Made by a program: the position numbers and the translations under genes. From Tetracentron sinense (taxonomy: Eukaryota > Streptophyta > Magnoliopsida > Trochodendrales > Trochodendraceae): a DNA stretch of 64,000 nt. Positions 46,949 to 58,257 of this stretch are shown here, in pieces. The notes beneath the pieces were generated by a model that worked only from the letters and a program-made list of their open reading frames with translations, had not been told where the DNA came from and made no database searches. The stretch lies in the NCBI GenBank assembly GCA_015143295.1, contig CM026552.1, positions 61,870,944 through 61,934,943 of the forward strand, in the 5' to 3' direction. Each line of letters begins with the position of its first letter. Positions within the stretch are counted from its first letter, which is position 1.

Positions 46949-47480
46949 CCCGGAGCAAGCTCTATAGCGAATTCGATCTCTCTATCAGGAGGTAATCCGG
47001 GAAGTTCTTCCGGGAACACATCTAAGAACTCACTCACAACTGGAATAGCCTATGAGTTTTGTGCTTCTGGGTGTGCTATACTCAAGGCTGCGAGGCGAGC
47101 AATGTCCCTCTCTCTTAATCCTCGGAAGTGAAAAGGCTTACCCCCTTCCGGCTTGAAATTCACCATCTTTTCAAAACACGCAACATGCCCGTGATGGGTT
47201 GCCAACCAATCCATACCAAGAATGACGTCAAAGTCTAAATCTTGGAAACCCAGGACGATAAGGTCGGCTAACAATTCATTCTCCCCCACTTGAACCACAC
47301 TATCCCTGAATATCTTGTCCGTATCAACCGACTTGCCGAGTGGAGTTGCAATGGTCAACTCCCGCTCCAACGGAGTAGCCTCAGTCGAAAAGCCCTTTGC
47401 AAAACTTGGGGAGACAAAAGAGTGAGTAGATCCTGTGTCTATCAACACTCGAGCGAGACACTCGTTCACTAATAAAGCGC
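46949..47480 (-). pseudogene. pol: Element E pol: protease part
   Basis: Exon 2 starts at 47480 with ALLVNECLARVLIDTGSTHSF, the aspartic protease active site DTG, and continues to [24 protein letters not shown] at 47050-47052 (a Ser codon, TCG, in B) interrupts before AIPVVS. The frame then runs to ELAPG, where F is inserted. The enzyme would cut the Gag-Pol polyprotein in the particle. Confidence 0.9.
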
Positions 47481-47614
47481 CTGTGCGATTATGTAACTAA
47501 TATCAGTAGATTTCAAATAGTAACAAGCATCATACATAGGTAACCCTTAGTATAACTAACCGCATAACAAGCCACAGAAATTTTATACAACTTAAACTCA
47601 AAATTCTCGCGTAC
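47481..47614 (-). other. Predicted spliceosomal intron between gag and pol of E
   Basis: This 134-bp segment, read on the minus strand, starts GTACGCGAG and ends AATCGCACAG. A CTACTGAT branch-point-like word lies about 30 nt before the acceptor. The in-frame continuation of gag meets TGA at the sixth codon of the segment. Joining restores VVQGALLVNECLARVL. Confidence 0.8.
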
Positions 47615-48851
47615 CTTGCACGACATCGTCGGATGCACGTGCGTCTCTCTCCGATAGAGCAAAAACTCGACCCTGAGTGGCTGGGCGAGGAGGCCGGGCA
47701 GACTGTGAGGCCCTCGAAGCCTGAGAAGAGCTAGGCTGAGATGTCTGCCTAATCGGGGGCCTGCTCCCCGAAGACTGAGCCGGCAATCGACGTCGGGGAT
47801 AATCCCGAATCATGTGGCCCTGGTCGCCACAATGAAAACAGCCTCCTGTAGCCTTCCGACATTCCCCTACTGGATGCCTCCTTCCACAAAGGGTGTAGAC
47901 ATCATGTGAATAAGTGGGAGGAGTATAACCCGTAGCCTGAGTCACTGCGGGGCGAGGAGCATACGAGGTAGCCGGGCGAAAAACCGGTGGAGTAAAAGGG
48001 CGGGGGGCCTGTGGTGCCGAGTACATCCTCTGTGACTGAGCCGGCCCTGCGGACTGATAAGACATAGTCCTAGCTCTCTTCTCCCCTGAACTACTAGACT
48101 GTCCCTTCTCTATTCCTCTTCTCTTAAAGAACTCTTCGGAATTAGACTCGGCCAACAATGCTTTGTCCACAACTTCTGATTATGTCTCATGTCGGAACAT
48201 TGAGACACGATCCTTGAGGTAGGCCTTCAACCCCCTCTCGAATTTCCGGGCCTTCATAGCCTCGGTAGCTATCATGTGTGGAGCAAATCGAGATAGCTCT
48301 GAGAACTTGGCTTCGTAAGCCGCTACAGACATATTACCTTGCTCCAAGGTAATAAATTCAATTTCTTTCTTTTCTTTCATCCCAACCGGAAAGTATTTCT
48401 TGTAGAAAACGTCCAAGAATTCTCCCCATGTCCATTCTTGGCCTTGCCGGGTCAACTCTCGGGTCCGAAGTGCAGACTTCCACCAATGGTCGGCCTCGCC
48501 TTCAAGCATAAAGGCAGCCCATGTGACCCTCTCTACTTCCGTAGGTGCCAAAACCGAGAATATCTTCTCAAGTTGCCGAATCCAACCCTCGGCAACAAGT
48601 GGATCAATGCTTCCACAAAAAGTTGGAGGCCTCATCCTCCGGAAAGCTTCTATCCCGGCTTGGGCTCGGTTAGGAGGAGCCGGTATAAGTGCCGCATTAG
48701 GCGGGGTGGCCGGTTGCCTTGCCGCCAACATAGCCAAAGTCTCGGCTATGGATGCGAATGCTTGGGCAAAGTCGGGCTGATCATCACCCGATGGAGCATC
48801 ACCTCCATTACCCCTCGTGTTGTACCCGCGACCCCGGGTATTGCGTCTCAT
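47615..48851 (-). pseudogene. gag: Broken gag of element E
   Basis: The start is ATG 48851 (MRRNTRGRGYNTRGNG). The frame is open for 223 codons, with FRRMRPPTFCGSIDPLVAEGW and capsid end AYLKDRVSMFRHET, to a TAA at 48180-48182 (TAT, Tyr, in B). It is then open through the nucleocapsid to the splice donor: first knuckle CGRRHPVGEC, second knuckle CFHCGDQGHMIRDY, where the last Cys is Tyr. The C-terminal part RVFALSERDARASDDVVQG matches B. A single nonsense change and one lost zinc ligand make this copy inactive. Confidence 0.92.
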
Positions 48852-49163
48852 GATTTCTCCTTAGAACGACAATACAGCATGAGTCTAACTTGGATACGCA
48901 TTTAGTACAATTTTTTGCAATTCACTCAATACATATTCATCAAGCACATTTAATAAGTACAACACCAATAATGTACACATGGTATATAACACAATAGCAT
49001 AACATACAATCCGTGTTCCTAGTGTAGGACTCTATGTTCGGTTGAAGTTCAACCATTTTGACTAAGACTAACTTGTTAGTCTATACTTGGAATACAACTC
49101 TCTAAGGTGATTCTAATACCTTGTTCAATCATCTAAGTGACCCTAGGGACTCTAATACCTAGG

Positions 49164-49175
49164 GCTCTGATACCA
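49164..49175 (-). other. Primer binding site of element E
   Basis: TGGTATCAGAGC on the minus strand, four bases from the 5' LTR, matches initiator-Met tRNA. The leader 48852-49163 has no gene. Confidence 0.93.
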
Positions 49176-49873
49176 CTTCTGTCAAGCCCCAAAATACCCC
49201 CTAGGAGTTAAGGGATACTTTAGAGGTGACTACGTGTACCTGTCAAACCATCCTGTAATGCAAGAGGCTAAACACAATATAGTACAATGATAATCAGAGC
49301 GCAGAAACGAAACATAAGTGCGGAAGCATAAGCCAACTTTTCTTTTCTTCTATAACTCCAAATAGTATTCCAAGTTAACATATACCAAATACAATCAAAG
49401 TAAAGGTGGACATGCCCACCTATCAAAATACAAAAAGGAACTCTCTAACACTCTCCTCTCAACAGTAGTCGAGGTATGGCCACACATCCAAGTCCCCATC
49501 CTCTTGAGACTGCCATGGGATAGGTGGCTCCCTCTCCTCTACATACTCCTCCTCGACCCAAGGCTCGAGGTCGAGGACATCCACGGTACCTGCCGACATA
49601 AAAGTACGGCTGAGCATGGAATACTCAGCGAGTACAAACTACTAGCTAACCATAATAATAACGAACGCATAACAACAGTGAGCAATACAAGATATTAATT
49701 TAAAGCAATAGTGAAAGCATAAGATACATAGCCATATCTTGACATACGTATATGAATGCAAAAACCTCGGTAAAACTCATGTCTCGGAAACCTTTTTCGT
49801 GTCTCGGTCAAATCATGTATGTGTATCGTGTCTTGTCTTGTATTTCATGTCTTGATTTGTTCTTGACTTGTAT

Positions 49874-50346
49874 ACTTGTGAGCCAGAGGCTAGCACCCTT
49901 CCTTGGGCTACCAACCTCCTTGTCATGTTCTTGTTCCGTTTCTCTTGTGAGCCAGAGGCTAGCACCCTTCCTTGGGCTACCAACCTCCTTGTCATGTTCT
50001 TGTTCCGTTTCTCTTGTGAGCCAGAGGCTAGCACCCTTCCTTGGGCTACCAACCTCCTTGTCATGTTCTTATTCCATTTCTCTTGTGAGCCAGAGGCTAG
50101 CACCCTTCCTTGGGCTACCAACCTCCTTGTCATGTTCTTGTTCCGTTTCTCTTGTGAGCCAGAGGCTAGCACCCTTCCTTGGGCTACCAACCTCCTTGTC
50201 ATGTTCTTATTCCGTTTCTCTTGTGAGCCAGAGGCTAGCACCCTTCCTTGGGCTACCAACCTCCTTGTCATGTTCTCTCTTGCATTTCACTTGTGAGCCA
50301 GAGGCTAGCACCCTTCCTGGGGCTACCAACCTCCTTGTCATGTTCT
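49874..50346 (-). repeat. 69-bp tandem repeat in E 5' LTR (7 units)
   Basis: Seven units occur here against five in the 3' LTR, explaining ~138 of the 141 bp length difference. Long open frames on both strands here are repeat artefacts. Confidence 0.95.
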
Positions 50347-51326
50347 TGATTCATTTCATATACAAATACAATCTTGGAAAAACCCGGTTTCATGCATGCA
50401 TGCGTGCTTGTGTGCTTGTCAATAGTGGTAATCATGATGACATACTTGAATGGGCGGATCACATGACTATGGCATTTCAATCCTTAACATAGTGGTATGA
50501 AAATTTAGGCAACATATAGCACATTTGAGCAATTTATCATTTCTAAGAACATTTACACAATTTCTATTTCCATTTTCTTCATTAAGTCCATTTATCCCTT
50601 GTTTAGTCATTTTATCAAACACCCGGTGGGCCACATTTCTTAGTCCTTCCATTTCCTTTATTTAGTGCGTATTTTTCATCAAGACATCAAGGTACATTCG
50701 TTATTTGTAAAGTGCCCATCTTCCATTTTCCTTTTCACACATCACACAACATCCATACGGCATCCAATCGCCTCAATCGACATCCCATCCACACATTTAT
50801 TCCATTCCCCTTATCTTGTTTATATTTGTTGAGTTAATACAATGCATAGGGAAGGAAAAACATAATATATATAATCACCATTTACACTAGAAAACCTAGG
50901 TTATTGCTAGGGAAAGTTAGTAGGGTGTACTAACCTTGAATCAAGGCTTGATCCTTGGTAGGGACCTTGATTGAAGCTCCAACTTGAAAGATGAAGCCTT
51001 TGCTTGAAAGAAGCTTGAGTTGGGGGAAGAAACCCCTTTCCAAACGTACGTGAGATGGCTGCCCTAGCTTGGAGAGTGGCTCCCACACGAGCTTGAGCCT
51101 TGAACTTGAAGCAAATCCAAGTTTGAGGTCGACCAAGGATGGTCCACCCCTTTGATTTCTTCCTCAATGGAAACCCTAGGTCAAAACCCTCTTCTTCTCA
51201 CTCTCTAGCTCTCAAAATGTCTAAGGGTTGTGAATGAGGGCTCAAAGGGTCGAGCAAACCCTTATGGGTAAGGGTTTAACACCCAAAAGATGAAAACGCC
51301 CTTACTAAAATTTCTGCAAAAACGCG

Positions 51327-51522
51327 AAGACCGAGCGATCGGTGTTCATGACCGATCGATCGGTTGCCTACCGAGCGATCGGTGTTTATGACCGATCGAC
51401 CGGTCAAAAACTCACTCTCTGGAAAATTTCCCCATACAAAATTTCTGACCGTGCGATAGCTACCGATCGATCGGTTATGGACCGATCGATCGCTGACTGG
51501 ACCGAGCGATCGGTCTTCTGTA
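51327..51522. repeat. GATC-palindrome cluster in E 5' LTR
   Basis: This is the near-identical counterpart of 40772-40970. Confidence 0.88.
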
Positions 51523-51878
51523 TGTCTGGACAGTTTTGACCATATCTTTTGACTCGCTTGTCGGATTTCGACGATTCAACTTGCGTTGATTCCAGGTTTC
51601 GAAAATGAACATTTCCGATGTTTCAGAATTTCTGATTTCTCCCTTATTTATTAATTAGACTATAAAAAATGGCCAATTAGCTATGAAGGTGGTATTCATT
51701 AAGGATGAAAAAGTCTGGGGTGCTACATTTATTCCCTAATTTCATATACTGAAGAGAATGATGAAATTTGAAGAAAGATGAGAGGATCATCAGATTTTAA
51801 AATCCTAAAAATCCGATGAATATATGTGTAAAAATAAATGTTATAATTTATGGTTATTTTATTGTGTAGATCTAAGCC

Positions 51879-52483
51879 ATGAATCCCCTTTCCAAGATTC
51901 TAGAAGATAATCGGTTGACTGGTCCAAATTTTGTAGACTGGAAAAGAAACCTAATATTGTGTTTATCTCTCAGAAGATAGCTTATGTCCTCACATCCGAC
52001 TATCCGAAATTCGATGAGGTAATTCAAACCCCTGAGGCAGTTGAGAAAGCCTCAAAGTGGCATGAGTCAAATAGTTTGGCCAAATGCTACATGCTTCTAT
52101 CCATGTCAAATGTCCTTCAGCAACAGCATGAGGGTTTTGCTACAAGTAAGGACATATTGACTAATCTCCGGGAGATGTTTGGGGAATAGAACAGAACGAC
52201 TTGGCAGTTGGCAATTAAAGGACTGATGGGGACCAAGATGTCTTATGGTAGCCCAGTCCGGGAACATGTTGTTAAGATGATTGGTTTCATTAATGAACTC
52301 TTGACCCTTGGAGCTGATCTTGATCAGCAGAGTCAAACGGATGCGATCCTGAACTCTCTCCCGAAATCCTTTTCTGCATTTGTGTTGAATTTCATCATGA
52401 ACAAACTGGAGACATCTCTGTCAGAGCTCCTAAACATGTTGCAAGGAGCTGAGCACCTTCTGAAGCACTTATTTCTATTGTAG
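51879..52483 (+). pseudogene. gag: Truncated gag copy, array unit 6
   Basis: One base is missing near 51952 (ACCTAATATTG for ACCTTAATATTG) and a TAG stands at 52187-52189; the end is open to 52483. Both lesions are shared with unit 8, so they predate the copying of this unit. Confidence 0.9.
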
Positions 52484-52942
52484 ATAAGTTTGTGTATGGC
52501 CTGATAAGGAGTGTCAACTAAAATGGGGGCACATCCTTTCTTGATCATATAACGAACAAGAATAACGGGTTTCACTTGAACAAGGAAACATCACGGCTGA
52601 AACAGTGACAGTCATTTTATCCTTGGAGGTCACAAGAAAATTGGGAATCACTGATTTACATAAGGAGTTACGCATGAGATGCTCAGTGACGGATGGTTAC
52701 TATCTACCTTATAGTGCAAGTGTGGTACTATCATAAAATGGAAAATTACATGTGTAATATAAGGATCCCAATACTCATCTGGAATAAAAGGTTTATTCCC
52801 TAATTCCATACACTGAAGGGAATGATGAAATTTGAAGAACGATGAGAGGATCATCAGATTTTAAAATCCCAAAAATCCGTTGAATATATGTGAAAAAATA
52901 AATGTTATAATTTATGGTTATTTTGTTGTGTAGTTATAAGCC

Positions 52943-53548
52943 ATGAATCCCCTTTCCAAGATTCTAGAAGAGAATCGGTTGCCTGGTCCAAATTTTGTGG
53001 ACTGGAAAAGAAACCTTGATAATGTGCTTATCTCTCAGAAGATAACTTATGTCCGCACATCCAACTATCCGAAATTCGATGAGGCAATTCAAACCCCTGA
53101 GGCAATTGAGAAAGCCTCAAAGTGGCATTAGTGAAATAGTTTGGCCAAATGCTACATGCTTGCATTCATGTCAAATGTCCTTCAACTACGGCATGAGGAT
53201 TTTGCTACCCCTAAAGACATATGGACTAATCTTCGGGAGATTTTTGGGGAACAGAACAGAACTTCTAGGCAGTTGGCAATGAAAGCACTGATGGAGACCA
53301 AAATGTCTGATGGTAGCCCGGTCCGGGAAAATGTGTTTAAGATGACGGGTTTCATTAATGAACTACTGACCCTTGCAGCTGATCTTCATAAACAGAGTCA
53401 AACGGATGCGATCCGGAACTCTCTCCCGAAATCCTTTTCTGCATTTGTGTTGAATTTCAGCATGAACAAATTGGAGACATCTCTGCCAGAGCTCCTAAAC
53501 ATGTTGCAAGGAGCTGAGCACCTTATGAAGCACTTATTTCTATTATAG
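52943..53548 (+). pseudogene. gag: Truncated gag copy, array unit 7
   Basis: Open for 62 codons to a TAG at 53129-53131 (KWH*), with a TGA-containing frame until 53141, then open to 53548. The lesion is shared with unit 9. Confidence 0.9.
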
Positions 53549-54007
53549 ATAAGTTTGTGTATGGCCTGATAAGGAGTGTCAACTAAAATGGGTACACAGC
53601 CTTACTTGATCATATGACGAACGAGAATAATGGGTTTCACTTGAGCAACGAAACATGGCGGCTTAAACAGTGACAGTCATGTTATCCTTGGAGGTCGCAA
53701 GAAAATTGGGAATCACTGATTTACATAAGGAGTTATGCATGAGATGCTCAGTGACGGATGGTTACTATCCACCTTGTAGTGCAAGTGTGGTACTATCATA
53801 AAATGGAAGATTACATGTGTAATGTAAGGATCCCAATACTCATCTGGAATAAATGGTTTATTCCCTAATTTCATATACTGAAGAGAATGATGAAATTTGA
53901 AGAAAGATGAGAGGATCATCAGATTTTAAAATCCTAAAAATCCGATGAATATATGTGTAAAAATAAATGTTATAATTTATGGTTATTTTATTGTGTAGAT
54001 CTAAGCC

Positions 54008-54612
54008 ATGAATCCCCTTTCCAAGATTCTAGAAGAGAATCGGTTGACTGGTCCAAATTTTGTAGACTGGAAAAGAAACCTAATATTGTGTTTATCTCTC
54101 AGAAGATAGCTTATGTCCTCACATCCGACTATCCGAAATTCGATGAGGTAATTCAAACCCCTGAGGCAGTTGAGAAAGCCTCAAAGTGGCATGAGTCAAA
54201 TAGTTTGGCCAAATGCTACATGCTTCTATCCATGTCAAATGTCCTTCAGCAACAGCATGAGGGTTTTGCTACAAGTAAGGACATATTGACTAATCTCCGG
54301 GAGATGTTTGGGGAATAGAACAGAACGACTTGGCAGTTGGCAATTAAAGGACTGATGGGGACCAAGATGTCTTATGGTAGCCCAGTCCGGGAACATGTTG
54401 TTAAGATGATTGGTTTCATTAATGAACTCTTGACCCTTGGAGCTGATCTTGATCAGCAGAGTCAAACGGATGTGATCCTGAACTCTCTCCCGAAATCCTT
54501 TTCTGCATTTGTGTTGAATTTCATCATGAACAAACTGGAGACATCTCTGCCAGAGCTCCTAAACATGTTGCAAGGAGCTGAGCACCTTCTGAAGCACTTA
54601 TTTCTATTGTAG
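54008..54612 (+). pseudogene. gag: Truncated gag copy, array unit 8
   Basis: It shares with unit 6 the 1-nt loss (near 54083) and the TAG (54316-54318). Its leader keeps the unoccupied TTTAT target used by E in unit 6. Confidence 0.9.
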
Positions 54613-55063
54613 ATAAGTTTGTGTATAAGGAGTGTCAACTAAAATGGGGGCACATCCTTTCTTGATCATATAACGAACAAGAATAACGGGTTTCACTTGA
54701 ACAAGGAAACATCACGGCTGAAACAGTGACAGTCATTTTATCCTTGGAGGTCACAAGAAAATTGGGAATCACTGATTTACATAAGGAGTTACGCATGAGA
54801 TGCTCAGTGACGGATGATTACTATCTACCTTATAGTGCAAGTGTGGTACTATCATAAAATGGAAAATTACATGTGTAATATAAGGATCCCAATACTCATC
54901 TGGAATAAAAGGTTTATTCCCTAATTCCATAAACTGAAGGGAATGATGAAATTTGAAGAACGATGAGAGGATCATCAGATTTTAAAATCCCAAAAATCCG
55001 TTGAATATATGTGAAAAAATAAATGTTATAATTTATGGTTATTTTGTTGTGTAGTTATAAGCC

Positions 55064-55690
55064 ATGAATCCCCTTTCCAAGATTGTAGAAGAGAATCGGT
55101 TGCCTGGTCCAAATTTTGTGGACTGGAAAAAAAACCTTGATAATGTGCTTATCTCTCAGAAGATAACTTATGTCCGCACATCCAACTATCCGAAATTCGA
55201 TGAGGCAATTCAAACCCCTGAGGCAATTGAGAAAGCCTCAAAGTGGCATTAGTGAAATAGTTTGGCCAAATGCTACATGCTTGCATTCATGTCAAATGTC
55301 CTTCAGCTACGGCAGGAGGATTTTGCTACCGCTAAAGACATATGGACTAATCTTCGGGAGATTTTTGGGGAACAGAACAGAACTTCTAGGCAGTTGGCAA
55401 TGAAAGCACTGATGGAGACCAAAATGTCTGATGGTAGCCCGGTCCGGGAAAATGTGTTTAAGATGACGGGTTTCATTAATGAACTACTGACCCTTGCAGC
55501 TGATCTTCATCAACAGAGTCAAACGGATGCGATCCGGAACTCTCTCCCGAAATCCTTTTCTGCATTTGTGTTGAATTTCAGCATGAATAAATTGGAGACA
55601 TCTCTGCCAATGCTCCTAAACATGTTGCAAGGAGCTGAGCACCTTATGAAGCACTTATTTCTATTGCAGATAAGTTTGGGTAAGGCCTGA
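55064..55690 (+). pseudogene. gag: Truncated gag copy, array unit 9
   Basis: TAG at 55250-55252 as in unit 7. The junction stop is changed to CAG, so the last frame runs on to 55690. The unit's leader lacks about 8 bp near 54626. Confidence 0.9.
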
Positions 55691-56127
55691 TAAGGAGTGT
55701 CAACTAAAATAGGGGCACAGCCTTACTTGATCATATGACGAACAAGAATAACGGGTTTCACTTGAACAAGGAAACATGGAGGCTTAAACAGTGACAGTCA
55801 TGTTATCCTTGGAGGTCGCAAGAAAATTGGGAATCATTGATTTACATAAGGAGTTATGCACGAGATGCTCTGTGAGGATGGTTACTATCCACCTTGCAGT
55901 GCAAGTGTGGTACTATCATAAAATGGAAGATTACATGTGTAATGTAAGGATCCCAATACTCATCTGGAATAAAAGGTTTATTCCTTAATTTCATATACTG
56001 AAGGGAATGATGGAATTTGAAGAAAGATGAGAGGATCATCAGATTTTAAAATCCCAAAAATCCGATGAATATATGTGTTAAAATAAATGTTATAATTTAT
56101 GGTTATTTTATTGTGTAGATATAAGCC

Positions 56128-56733
56128 ATGAATCCCCTTTACAAGATTCTAGAAGAGAATCGGTTGACCGGTACAAATTTTGTGGACTGGAAAAGAAACC
56201 TTGATATGGTGCTTATCTCTCAAAAGATAGCTTATGTCCTGACATCCGACTATCCGAAATTCAATGAGGATATTCAAACCCCTGAGGCAGTTGAGAAAGC
56301 CTCAAAGTGGCGTGAGTCCAATTGTTTGGCAAAATGCTACATGCTTGCATCCATGTCAAATGTCCTTCAGCAACAGCACGAGGGTTTTGCTACAGCTAAG
56401 GACATATTGACTTATCTCCGGGAGATGTTTGGGGAACAGAACAGAACTGCTAGGTAGTTGGCAATGAAAGGACTGATGGGGACCAAGATGTCTGATGGTA
56501 GCCCAGTCCGAGAACATGTTGTTAAGATGATGGGCTTCCTTAATGAACTCATGACCCATGGAGCTGATCTTGATCAACAGAGTCAAATGGATGCGATGCT
56601 GAACTCTCTCCCGAAATCCTTTTATACATTTCTGTTGAATTTCAACATGAACAAATTAGAGACATCTCTGCCAGAGCTCCTAAACATGTTGCAAGGAGCT
56701 GAGCACCTTATGAAGCACTTATTTCTATTGTAA
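56128..56733 (+). pseudogene. gag: Truncated gag copy, array unit 10
   Basis: A TAG at 56455-56457 replaces the CAG of RQLAMKG, the same change as in units 1 and 11. Otherwise open to the junction stop. Confidence 0.9.
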
Positions 56734-57192
56734 ATAAGTTTGTGTATGGCCTGATAACGAGTGTCAACTATAATGGGGGCACAACCTTACTTGATCATTT
56801 GAAGAACAAGAATAATGGGTTTCACTTGAACAAAGAAACATGGCGGCTGAAGCAGTGACAGTCATATTATCCTTGATGGTCGCAAGAAAATTGGGAATCA
56901 GTGATTTACATAAGGAGTTATACATGAGATGCTCAATGACGGATGGTTACTATCCACCTTGTAGTGCAAGTGTGGTACTATCATAAAATGGAAGATTACA
57001 TGTGTAATATAAGGATCCCAATACTCGTATGGGATAAAAGGTTTATTCCCTAATTTCATATACTGAAGGGAATGATGAAATTGGAAGAAAGAAAAGAGGA
57101 TCATCAAATTTTAAAATCCCAAAAATCCGATGAATATATGTGTAAAAACAAATGTTATAATTTATGGTTATTTTATTGTGTAGATATATGCC

Positions 57193-57798
57193 ATGAATCC
57201 CCTTTCCAAGATTGTAGAAGAGAATCGGTTGACTGGTCCAAATTTTGTGGACTGGAAAAGAAACCTTGATATTGTGCTTATCTGTCAGAAGATAGTTTAT
57301 GTCCTCACATCCGACTATCCAGAATTCGATGATGAAATTTAAACCCCTGAGGCAGTTGAGAAAGCCTCAAAGTGGCATGAGTCAAATAGTTTGGCCAAAT
57401 GTTACATGCTTGCATCCATGTCAAATGTCCTTCAGCAACAGCACGAGGGTGTTGCTACAGCTAAGGACATATTGGCTAATCTCCGGGAGATTTTTGGGGA
57501 ACAGAACAAAACTGCTAGGTAGTTGGCAATGAAAAGACTGATGGGGACCAAGATGTCTGATAATAGCCCAGTCCGGGAACATGTTGTTAAGATGATGGGT
57601 TTCATTAATGAACTCTTGACCCTCGGAGCTGATCTTGATCAACAGAGTCAAACGGATGCGATCCTGAACTCTCTCCCGAAATCCTTTTCTGCATTTGTTT
57701 TAAATTTCAGCATGAACAAATTGGAGACATCTCTGCCAGAGCTCCTAAACATGTTGCAAGGAGCTGAGCACCTTATGAAGCACTTATTTCTATTGTAG
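57193..57798 (+). pseudogene. gag: Truncated gag copy, array unit 11
   Basis: A TAA at 57340-57342 and the TAG at 57520-57522 shared with units 1 and 10 interrupt the frame. Confidence 0.9.
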
Positions 57799-58257
57799 AT
57801 AAGTTTGTGTATGGCCTGATAAGGAGTGTCAACTAAAATGGGGGCACATCCTTACTTGATCATATAACGAACAAGAATAATGGGTTTGACTTGAACAAGG
57901 AAACTTGGCGGCTGAAATAGTGACAATCATGTTATCCTTGGAGGTCGCAAGAAAATTGGGAATCACTGATTTACGTAAGGAGTTATGCATGAGATGCTCA
58001 GTGACGGATGGTTACTATCCAACTTGTAGTGCAAGTGTGGTACTATCATAAAATGGAAGATTACATGTATAATATAAGGATCCCAATACTCATCTGGAAT
58101 AAAAGGTTTATTCCCTAATTTCATATACCGAAGGGAATGATGAAATTTGAAGAAAGATGAGAGGATTATCAGATTTTAAAATCCCAAAAATCCGTTGAAT
58201 ATATGTGTAAAAATAAATGATATAATTTATGGTTATTTTATTGTGTGGATATAAGCC

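Larger units (their letters stand above)
38768..51727 (-). mobile_element. Ty3/Gypsy element E (Tekay/Del-like), inserted in array unit 6
   Basis: E spans 12,960 bp including the solo LTR F, with TTTAT at 38763-38767 and 51728-51732. The empty site survives in the sister unit 8 at 53857-53861. On the minus strand: 5' LTR (49180-51727), PBS, gag, intron, protease, RT to integrase to chromodomain, PPT, 3' LTR (38768-41174). Its coding region is close to B except for a diverged block in RNase H/integrase, and it has its own LTR type. Confidence 0.96.
49180..51727 (-). repeat. Element E 5' LTR
   Basis: This 2548-bp LTR is nearly identical to the 3' LTR outside the 69-bp array. The palindrome cluster is at 51327-51522. 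The inner end reads GGGGCTTGACA, where the 3' LTR has GGGGCGTGACA. Confidence 0.95.

Noticed and set aside
49752..50492. A 246-codon plus-strand open frame and a 152-codon minus-strand frame
   Set aside because: They lie over the 69-bp LTR array of E; a repeat length divisible by three keeps frames open. The copy at 39338-39940 is shorter only by repeat number.
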